A stretch of 44,393 nt of DNA from an uncultured Acholeplasmatales bacterium (GTDB lineage: Bacteria; Bacillota_I; Bacilli_A; ML615J-28; CAG-698). Position 1 is the stretch's first letter. The number at the start of each line of letters is the position of its first letter. A program made the position numbers and the translations under genes. Where the stretch lies: the NCBI GenBank assembly GCA_937877075.1, contig CALEGD010000085.1, positions 1-44,393 on the forward strand, written 5' to 3'. The notes beneath the pieces were generated by a model. It was not told where the DNA came from and searched no databases. It was given only the letters and a program-made list of their open reading frames with translations. Shown in pieces: positions 17,233-24,868 of the stretch.

Positions 17233-18900
17233 ATGAAAAACAAAAAAATATTAGTCTTTATTTTAATGGCATCATTTATTTTAGGATTATTTGGATGTAA
17301 TGGTAAAGATACAATTAATTTAACTGTTTATAGTCAATTGGCGAACTATTCCGGTGAAATGACCGGATGGTTTGCTCAAGAAGTAAAAGAAAGATTTAAT
17401 GTTAAGATTACAATAATACAGGATCTAGATGGTGTTTATGAAACAAGGATGGAATCAGGTAATCTAGGTGATATCGTTGTTTGGGGTGGCGATGGCGAAG
17501 AATATATGAATGCTGTCAATGCTGGTTTTTTATTTGATTGGGAAGAAGACGGATTACTGGATGAATATGGACCTTACATTAATGAAAACATGTCCCAAGC
17601 ATTAGAAAAAAATCGCAATTTATCAGGGGGAACTATCTACGGCTTTGGTCATAATGTTGCTTCATCAAGTGAGAATCATTCATCGTTTTTCTATACTTGG
17701 GATATTAGATGGGATTTATATGATGAACTTGGAAGACCTGAAGTTAAAACCCTAGATGATTATTTTAATTTATTAGTCCAGATGAAGGAAATCGAACCTA
17801 CAGATGATATTGGCAATCCAACCTATGCCGCGACTTTATGGCCGGATTGGGATGGAGATATGGTAATGTATGTAAAAGCTATGGCAACTGCATATTATGG
17901 ATTAGATGAATTAGGTATTGGTTTATATAATCCTGAAACCGGCGAATATTTCGGTGCCTTAGATGATAATAGTCCCTATTTGGAAATGTTATCATTCTTC
18001 AACAGATTATATGTTGCCGATTTGTTAGATCCAGATTCAATGACAAACACCTTTGATAATATGATTTCTAAAGTAATAAATGGGGGAACCTTTTTCTCAA
18101 TCTTCAATTATTCAGGATCAATCCCTTTTAATACACCTGAGAATATTGAAGCAGGAAAAATGATGCTACCATTAGTTCCGGAAAATGCCAGGACCTTAGT
18201 TTATGGTGAGAATGTTTTAGGTGGCGATCGGATTTGGTCGATTGGCGCAAAAACGCAATATCCAGAATTATGTATGGAGATTATTAACTGGTTATCTACA
18301 CCTGAAGGCAGAATGACTTCTGAATATGGTCCGCAAGGTATTACTTGGGATTATGATGATGAAGGATATACTTATTTTACTGAATTAGGTAGAACTATGC
18401 GCGACAATCAAGATACTGCTTTCCCGAAAGAGACCGGTTATAATGGAACATTTAGGGATGGCTCATTCCAAATAAATAATACAACCTGGTCCTTAGATGC
18501 CATTAACCCTAATTCTAATGGCGAAGAATATCACTGGGACTTCTGGAAGAGTAATCAAGTTGCGCCCAGAAATCAGACTGAAACTAATTGGCGGGAATTA
18601 TATGATTGTTTAAATCCTCAGGATTATATGGAAAAAACGAACTATCGAGTTGCGCCGGGAACAAGTTTTTCAATAGGTGTAAGGGACGCTGAATTGAAAG
18701 TTAAATGGGCACAAGTGACAAAAACCATTGTTGATTATTCTTGGCGGGCCATGTATGCGAAAACCACTGGAGAATATAATATGCTTGTCAGACAAATGCG
18801 TAATAATGCGAATGACTACGGCTATGCTGAATGTCGAGATTGGGCATTAGAACAAGCAGCAATTAGACATGCATTAGAAGAGGCAGCAAAAGCCGATTAA
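17233..18900 (+). CDS. Extracellular oligosaccharide-binding lipoprotein of the ABC importer
   Basis: A 555-residue solute-binding protein of the LplA/YtcQ type. It has a lipoprotein signal ending in LGLFGC (Cys22) and a long mature region rich in aromatic and acidic residues, as in oligosaccharide binders (about 500-550 residues). Typical segments are GDIVVWGGDGEEYMNAV near the N-terminus and WSIGAKTQYPELCMEIINWL in the second lobe. AAAGGAGAG precedes ATG 17,233. Placed after both permeases and before the hydrolases, it probably captures xyloglucan oligosaccharides; the specificity is inferred from context only. Confidence 0.92.
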   Translation: MKNKKILVFILMASFILGLFGCNGKDTINLTVYSQLANYSGEMTGWFAQEVKERFNVKITIIQDLDGVYETRMESGNLGDIVVWGGDGEEYMNAVNAGFLFDWEEDGLLDEYGPYINENMSQALEKNRNLSGGTIYGFGHNVASSSENHSSFFYTWDIRWDLYDELGRPEVKTLDDYFNLLVQMKEIEPTDDIGNPTYAATLWPDWDGDMVMYVKAMATAYYGLDELGIGLYNPETGEYFGALDDNSPYLEMLSFFNRLYVADLLDPDSMTNTFDNMISKVINGGTFFSIFNYSGSIPFNTPENIEAGKMMLPLVPENARTLVYGENVLGGDRIWSIGAKTQYPELCMEIINWLSTPEGRMTSEYGPQGITWDYDDEGYTYFTELGRTMRDNQDTAFPKETGYNGTFRDGSFQINNTTWSLDAINPNSNGEEYHWDFWKSNQVAPRNQTETNWRELYDCLNPQDYMEKTNYRVAPGTSFSIGVRDAELKVKWAQVTKTIVDYSWRAMYAKTTGEYNMLVRQMRNNANDYGYAECRDWALEQAAIRHALEEAAKAD

Positions 18901-18937
18901 AATAAAATACCCAAATAAATTATTAAGGAGGAAAATA

Positions 18938-19552
18938 ATGTTTGGTATCAATAGTAAATTTTATAAATTTATGGATACCCTTTGGACCGTTTTAAAACTT
19001 AATTTTATTTGGGTATTATTTAGTTTACCTATTGTAACCATTGGCGCTTCAACAATAGCCGTTTTCAGTGTTACATTAAAAATGGTGAACAATGAAGAAG
19101 GAAATGTTTTTAGTCAATTTTTTCAATCATTTAAATTAAATTTAAAACAAGGCATAATTTTAGGACTAATAACAATCGCAATAGCGTATTGTTGCTACCT
19201 GAATTTTGAATTGTTTAATAAATTAGAAGACAACCCCATAATCTTTTTAATTGCGGGAATCGTTATCTTTTTCGTGGGATTAGCCAATATAACCTATGTC
19301 TATCCCTTACTTGCAAGATATGACAATTCAATTCTGAGAAGTTTTGAGCTTTCAAGGGAAATTGTTTATAAATATTTCTTTAGAACAATTCTATTATGGA
19401 TTGCAGTTGGTTTCTTAATTGTCTTCTTTATTTTCAATGAAATATTAATATTTATTGGAATTTTCATTGGACCCGTTACAATTTTTCTTGCAATAAGTGG
19501 TTTCGCAAGAAAAATATTTAGAGATATTGAAAAATCGAATTTGTCAGTATAA
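18938..19552 (+). CDS. DUF624 (YesL-like) membrane protein
   Basis: A 204-residue protein with about five hydrophobic segments, opening with the family pattern (NFIWVLFSLPIVTIGASTIA). DUF624 proteins are found almost always beside YteP/YtcP-type importers for complex glycans in Bacillota. Their precise role is unknown; accessory or assembly functions are often guessed. AAGGAGG lies just before the ATG. A hairpin terminator follows. Confidence 0.85.
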   Translation: MFGINSKFYKFMDTLWTVLKLNFIWVLFSLPIVTIGASTIAVFSVTLKMVNNEEGNVFSQFFQSFKLNLKQGIILGLITIAIAYCCYLNFELFNKLEDNPIIFLIAGIVIFFVGLANITYVYPLLARYDNSILRSFELSREIVYKYFFRTILLWIAVGFLIVFFIFNEILIFIGIFIGPVTIFLAISGFARKIFRDIEKSNLSV

Positions 19553-19562
19553 TGATTATAAC

Positions 19563-19587
19563 AAGGTGGTATTAATACTACCTTTTT
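19563..19587 (+). terminator. Terminator-like hairpin after the DUF624 gene
   Basis: AAGGTGGTA and TACTACCTT pair (one G-T) around TTAA and run into TTTTTA. It could end or weaken the transport transcript before the GH5 gene. No clear new promoter is visible in the 38 nt that follow, so some readthrough is likely. Confidence 0.65.
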
Positions 19588-19625
19588 AAAAAAATAGTTT
19601 GGAAGGAAAAGAGGAACTTTAGAAA

Positions 19626-21371
19626 ATGAAAAAAACAGCATTTTTATTTCTTTTACTCGCATTTACGATCCTTTTTGTTGGTTGTACAAAAACCGATGAT
19701 AAAGAAAAATTACTAAAAGATATGACTTCACTTGAAGTTACAGAAATCATGGGTAATGGTATTAATTTAGGTAATACAATGGAAGCTTATGGTCGGGCGT
19801 CAGTTGGCATTAATGGCAATGTTTCTCAATATGAAACGGCTTGGGGTCAACCGATTACAACTAAGGAAATGATCAAAGGTATGAAAGAAGCCGGTTTTGA
19901 TACTTTAAGAATACCTGTTGCTTGGACTAATACAATTGATTATGAAAACAAAAATTATACGATTAATCCCGATTATATAAAACGGGTTGAAGAAATCGCT
20001 AATTATGCTTTAGAGGAGGATATGTTTGTTATTATTAATGAACATTGGTCAGGCGGATGGTGGGGTATGTTTGGATCAAGTGATCAAAACTTAAGAAAGA
20101 TTGCTAATGATTTATATATATCTATGTGGACACAAATTGGTCAACATTTTAAAGATTATTCATATAAATTAATTTTTGAATCAGCAAATGAAGAATTAGG
20201 ACATCGATTAAATGATGAAATAGATGGTGTGGGAGGTATCTTAACCGAAGAAGAAACGTATACTGAGGCAAATCGAATTAATCAATTATTTGTTGATACT
20301 ATCCGGTCTACCGGTAGTAAAAATGCGGATAGATTTTTACTTATTGCCGGTTATAATACGGATTTCAAAAAAACTTTAGATGAAAGATTCAATATGCCAA
20401 CCGACACGGCTAAAGATAAATTATTGTTGTCTGTGCATTATTACGATCCCTCGGATTATACATTGCAAAGTGTTTCAACTTGGGGAATAGAGGATGATTT
20501 TGTTTATCAAAATGAAAGTTTTGAATCATTAACTAAATTCACTAATTTAGGTTATGGCATTGTTATCGGTGAATATGGTGTCTTACCAACACCGGACGGT
20601 AAAATAAAAGATAACATTCTTGATTATACAAAGAACTTCTTAGATAACACCGATTTATACGGCTATGTTCCGCTTTTATGGGATGCCAGTACTTTCTTTG
20701 TTAGAGAAGAATTAGCCATGTACGATGAAGAATTTGCTGAGTTGTTTACTTCAAGAAGTCTCTTAGCACAGAAAAATATGACAAAAGAAGAAATAAAATC
20801 AGCTGCTCAAAACTCTTTAGATGCTTCACTAGCTGCAGCACATCAGAGAGATATTGATTCTGGTTATGCTGAATTTAAAAATAAAACTATAGGTTGGATT
20901 ATGTTTGCAAGTTCTGATTGGGGTGTAAATTATAGTGTTGGTGATGAATATAAACCAAATAGTCGGACTGATGGTGTTACAGGAATTGATGTTACAATAG
21001 AAGAGGCAGGTACATATACAGTATCGATAGATTTTACCGGTAGTGGTGCTGGACTTGCAAATTCTATTGGTTTTATGGCACTAGGTATTTATAATGGTGA
21101 AAAATTCTTCCCTGACCATATTATTCAAATAATTGAATTAAAATTTAATGATGTAGTTTATAATATAGGCAATAAAATTTATTACACAACAAGTGATGAC
21201 CAAAACACTACTAGAGTTAATATTTATAATGCTTGGGTTCCATCTGCTCCTGAAGAAGCAAGAGTACTTAATCCAAAGTTAAAACAATATGCAACAGCAG
21301 TCATTGTTGATCCAGAAGCTTTACCAGAAATTACGACGGTAGAAATTACATTTGAATTTAAACCACAATAA
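19626..21371 (+). CDS. GH5 endo-beta-glucanase lipoprotein, probable xyloglucanase
   Basis: The 581-residue enzyme has a lipoprotein signal (LFVGC, Cys20), so it acts at the cell surface. The GH5 barrel spans about 33-375: GINLGNTMEAYG, RIPVAW, EHWSGGWWG, the acid/base Glu189 in ESANEELG and the nucleophile Glu316 in IGEYG. This fits the endoglucanase/xyloglucanase side of GH5 (perhaps GH5_4). Residues 423-581 are the same module repeated in the surface protein at 12,497 (GWIMFASSDWGV, TYTVSIDFTG, TRVNIYNAW). In this island it is the only exported hydrolase and should start depolymerisation. Exact backbone specificity cannot be read from sequence. Confidence 0.88.
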   Translation: MKKTAFLFLLLAFTILFVGCTKTDDKEKLLKDMTSLEVTEIMGNGINLGNTMEAYGRASVGINGNVSQYETAWGQPITTKEMIKGMKEAGFDTLRIPVAWTNTIDYENKNYTINPDYIKRVEEIANYALEEDMFVIINEHWSGGWWGMFGSSDQNLRKIANDLYISMWTQIGQHFKDYSYKLIFESANEELGHRLNDEIDGVGGILTEEETYTEANRINQLFVDTIRSTGSKNADRFLLIAGYNTDFKKTLDERFNMPTDTAKDKLLLSVHYYDPSDYTLQSVSTWGIEDDFVYQNESFESLTKFTNLGYGIVIGEYGVLPTPDGKIKDNILDYTKNFLDNTDLYGYVPLLWDASTFFVREELAMYDEEFAELFTSRSLLAQKNMTKEEIKSAAQNSLDASLAAAHQRDIDSGYAEFKNKTIGWIMFASSDWGVNYSVGDEYKPNSRTDGVTGIDVTIEEAGTYTVSIDFTGSGAGLANSIGFMALGIYNGEKFFPDHIIQIIELKFNDVVYNIGNKIYYTTSDDQNTTRVNIYNAWVPSAPEEARVLNPKLKQYATAVIVDPEALPEITTVEITFEFKPQ

Positions 21372-21383
21372 AAGGGTGATTTA

Positions 21384-24300
21384 ATGAAACTTTTCAACAA
21401 CCATAAAAATTATGATCAAATAGAGTTTAACCATTTTTGGAAGTTTTCTAAAAAACCACTTAATTGTGGTTATGAAGAAGCCCTTGATACTTTAAGTAAC
21501 TTTAGCGATATCGTTTTACCACATGATTGGTTAATATATCAAGTTGATGATTTATATGAAACTTCAAGCGGATGGTATTACAAGAAATTTGTTTTAAATA
21601 AAGCAAATGGCTGTAAGTATTTCATTAGATTTGATGGTATTTATATGAACTCTACAATCTATCTTAATAATAAAGAAGTTGGAGAGTGGAAAAACGGTTA
21701 TACATCATTTGAATTTGATATCACAGATTTATGTCAAGATGGCGAAAACATTATGGTTGTAAAGGTTTTACATGAACATCCAAATTCAAGATGGTATTCT
21801 GGTGCCGGTATTTACCGAAATGTTTATTTAGTTAAAAAACAAGAAAATCATCTTAAAACAAATGGTATCTATATTCATACGGATGCGAGAATAGGTGAAA
21901 TTAATATTCAAACAAAAATGAATCTTCTTAAGGATATTGTGTTAGAACACAATATCCTTAAAGGGGATCAACTAATTGATTCAATCAAAGTTTCAGAGTC
22001 AAGATGCCTTAATCAAGTAAATATGAAGATTGAAGATAAAATTAATTGGTCGCCTGATAATCCTTTTTTATATAAATTAATAACAAACCTCTATTGTGAT
22101 AATAAAAAAGTTGATAGTATAACATCATATTTTGGCTTTAAGGATGTTCAAATGGATCCTAATTTAGGTTTAATCCTTAACGGTGAAAAAACTAAATTGA
22201 ATGGAGTTTGTGAACATCATGATTTAGGAGCTTTTGGAGCCGCCTTTTCTAAACCAACTTTAAAGAAAAGACTGAAAAACTTAAAAGCAATGGGTGTTAA
22301 TGCCATTAGATGTGCACATTCAGTTCCGGCTAAGGAACTTATGGAATTAGCTGATGAAATGGGCTTTTTAATTGTCTCAGAAGCATTTGACATGTGGGAA
22401 TTACCAAAAAACGAATTTGATTATGCAAGATTCTTTCATAAATGGGTAGAAAAAGATGTTGAAAGTTGGATTAAACGTGATCGTAATCATGTATCATTAT
22501 TAATGTGGAGTATTGGTAATGAAATATATGATACCCATGTTTCGCCTAAGGGGATTGAAATTGTAAAAATGCTAAGGGATTTAATCTTACAGTATGACCC
22601 ACTAGAGAATGGGAAAGTTACGATTAGTTCAAATTTTTTAATTGGTGAAAATACCCAAAAAGCCGCCGATGAATTAAAAGTTGTTGGTTATAATTATTTA
22701 GAACATATTTATGATGAGCATCATCAAAGGTATCCTGATTGGATCATATTTGGTAGTGAGACATCCTCGATTGTTCAGAGTCGAGGTATATATCATTTTC
22801 CACTTAATGAACAAATATATTATCATGAAGATAAACAATGTTCTTCACTTGGTAATAGTCTAACAAGTTGGGGTTCTAAATCATTAGAAGCATCAATAAC
22901 TGTTGACCGTGATATAAAATATTCACTGGGTCAATTTATCTGGTCTGGGCATGATTATCTTGGTGAGTCAACACCATATGATACAAAAAATGCCTATATG
23001 GGACAAATAGATACAGCTGGGTTTCCAAAAGATGTTTTTTATGTACGTCAAGCAAGTTGGTTGAAAAATGGCAATCCAGTTTTACATGTTTTTCCTTATT
23101 GGAATTTTAACGAAGGGCAATTAATTGATGTTAGAGTTGCGACGAATGCGAAGAAAGTAGAGTTGTATCTAAATAATAAACTGATTGGTAGTAAATACTT
23201 AAATATTGAAGTAGATCAAGATATAATACCGACATGGCAAGTTCCTTTTGAAAAAGGAGAATTGAAAGCCATTGCTCATAATGAAAATGATGAAGTAATA
23301 GCAGAAGTTATTAAAAAAACCTTTTCTAATCCGGTAGACTTTAAAATAACCGTATCAAACTTAGTGTTAAAAGCTGATGGTGACGATGTTTCAGAAATAA
23401 TTATCGAAACCCTTGATGGTGAAGGCAATTTAGTAGAAGATGATAATCAAGTCATTGAAGTAATAGTGACTGGTGCAGGTAAATTACTAGGTTTAGATAA
23501 TGGTGATAGTACCGATTTTACGCCATATAAAGGACAGATTAAACCTTTATTTTCAGGGAAATTAAAGGCTTTTGTTGGTTCAATGTATCAAGCGGGAACA
23601 ATTTATGTTACAATTAAGTCAAGTCAAATAACAGCTAAAGTAATTGAAATAAAAACAAAAGAAGTACCTTTAAGCATTGAACAAGAATTTGCGAAAAACA
23701 GTAATTATAATATTAGATCATCGCAAATATTGAATGCTTTCCCTCAAAATAAATTAACTACACTGGTGAGAAGTATTAAACTATCTACTAAGAATCATTT
23801 GATAAACAAAGAAAACAATCATCTATTTGTTAGAGCAGAAGCTGAACCTTTCAATAATAAACTAAATGAAATCATTTGGAGTATTGTTACTAAAAAGGGA
23901 ATTCCAACCGATAATGCAATAATAAAAAATTGTGATAATGGTGTTATTTTAGAAGGTGTTAAAGACGGTGAGTTTGTTTTAAGAGCAGCAGTTAAGAATC
24001 ATAAAAAGCAAGCAGCGGTTATTTCTGAATTAAATTTTGCTGTTTCTGATATTACACCTGCTTATAAAGACCCCTTTAGTTTGATTCGAGCAGGTTTATT
24101 CGACCAATCTTTTGGCGAAATTAAAGCTGGAAATGAATTTGGGATCGCCACTAGCAGTAATGATAGAACTTCAGTTATTTATCATAATATTGACTTTGGG
24201 AATCATCGTAGTGAAAAAATTACACTTTCAATTTTTTCATTTGAAAGCAATCCTTTATGGATTGAAATGTATTACAAAGAAATTGGCAGTCACGATTTTA

Positions 24301-24821
24301 GATATTTAGATAGGGTTATTTACCATAAAGAAACAATTTGGAATGTTTATCAAGAACAATCCTATTTACTTCCAGAAGAGATTGGGAAAATTGTTGATCT
24401 TAAATTCGTTTTTGAAAGGGCTGTTCATTTTAAAGGTTTTTATTTTAACAGAATAAGTCACTCCAATCAAATAATCTCGATAAAAGATGCTAATACTTAC
24501 TATGGTGATCATTATCTGATTAAGGATTGGGGTTTCTCAGAAATAGGTAATAATACTACATTTATCTTTAACGAATTATTTTTTGATGAAGAAGTTGACG
24601 AGATTACCATTGAAGGAAAGGCAAGAGCTAATGACAATTCAATTAGAATTCAATTGACAAATATTAATGGTAATAGAGAGACTTATCAAGTTGAATTTAG
24701 GCAAGTAGATGTATTTAGTCAGCAAACATTCAAAGTTAAACCAATTAAAGGAAGTTATCAAGTTGAAATTATTTTTCTTCCGGGGAGCTCCTTTGATTTT
24801 AAAACATTTAAATTTACCTAA
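21384..24821 (+). CDS. GH2 beta-galactosidase-like glycosidase, intracellular
   Basis: A GH2 enzyme of 1,145 residues without a signal peptide. The N-terminal sugar-binding fold (about 1-155; LPHDW, WYYKKF, SGAGIYRNVYL) is followed by an Ig-like domain and the TIM barrel (about 260-545) with acid/base Glu380 (WSIGNEIYD) and nucleophile Glu459 (FGSETSS). A DUF4982-like domain, an Ig-like domain and about 380 residues of beta-rich C-terminus follow, partly resembling carbohydrate-binding folds. It most likely removes beta-linked galactose from xyloglucan side chains; other GH2 activities are possible. ATG 21,384 is 12 nt after the GH5 stop, with AAGGGTGA upstream. A perfect inverted repeat lies inside the gene at 21,928. 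Confidence 0.87.
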   Translation: MKLFNNHKNYDQIEFNHFWKFSKKPLNCGYEEALDTLSNFSDIVLPHDWLIYQVDDLYETSSGWYYKKFVLNKANGCKYFIRFDGIYMNSTIYLNNKEVGEWKNGYTSFEFDITDLCQDGENIMVVKVLHEHPNSRWYSGAGIYRNVYLVKKQENHLKTNGIYIHTDARIGEINIQTKMNLLKDIVLEHNILKGDQLIDSIKVSESRCLNQVNMKIEDKINWSPDNPFLYKLITNLYCDNKKVDSITSYFGFKDVQMDPNLGLILNGEKTKLNGVCEHHDLGAFGAAFSKPTLKKRLKNLKAMGVNAIRCAHSVPAKELMELADEMGFLIVSEAFDMWELPKNEFDYARFFHKWVEKDVESWIKRDRNHVSLLMWSIGNEIYDTHVSPKGIEIVKMLRDLILQYDPLENGKVTISSNFLIGENTQKAADELKVVGYNYLEHIYDEHHQRYPDWIIFGSETSSIVQSRGIYHFPLNEQIYYHEDKQCSSLGNSLTSWGSKSLEASITVDRDIKYSLGQFIWSGHDYLGESTPYDTKNAYMGQIDTAGFPKDVFYVRQASWLKNGNPVLHVFPYWNFNEGQLIDVRVATNAKKVELYLNNKLIGSKYLNIEVDQDIIPTWQVPFEKGELKAIAHNENDEVIAEVIKKTFSNPVDFKITVSNLVLKADGDDVSEIIIETLDGEGNLVEDDNQVIEVIVTGAGKLLGLDNGDSTDFTPYKGQIKPLFSGKLKAFVGSMYQAGTIYVTIKSSQITAKVIEIKTKEVPLSIEQEFAKNSNYNIRSSQILNAFPQNKLTTLVRSIKLSTKNHLINKENNHLFVRAEAEPFNNKLNEIIWSIVTKKGIPTDNAIIKNCDNGVILEGVKDGEFVLRAAVKNHKKQAAVISELNFAVSDITPAYKDPFSLIRAGLFDQSFGEIKAGNEFGIATSSNDRTSVIYHNIDFGNHRSEKITLSIFSFESNPLWIEMYYKEIGSHDFRYLDRVIYHKETIWNVYQEQSYLLPEEIGKIVDLKFVFERAVHFKGFYFNRISHSNQIISIKDANTYYGDHYLIKDWGFSEIGNNTTFIFNELFFDEEVDEITIEGKARANDNSIRIQLTNINGNRETYQVEFRQVDVFSQQTFKVKPIKGSYQVEIIFLPGSSFDFKTFKFT
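21928..21961. repeat. Perfect 16-bp inverted repeat inside the GH2 coding sequence
   Basis: TTAAGGATATTGTGTT and AACACAATATCCTTAA flank a two-base AG centre. The arms are exact reverse complements although they encode LKDIVLEHNILK. A 34-nt near-cruciform with no mismatch is unusual inside a gene. Confidence 0.9.
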
Positions 24822-24828
24822 AAAGAAA

Positions 24829-24868
24829 GGAGTAGTGTAGAGAACTTTCTACACTTAAAATTATCATG
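24829..24868 (+). promoter_or_regulatory. Ribosome binding site separated from start codon by a hairpin
   Basis: The GGAG site (24,829-24,832) is 33 nt before ATG 24,866, far too distant in linear form. Between them AGTGTAGA/TCTACACT (24,834-24,855) forms an 8-bp stem. If folded, the site and the ATG are about 11 nt apart, near normal spacing. Protein similarity fixes the ATG. Confidence 0.6.
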
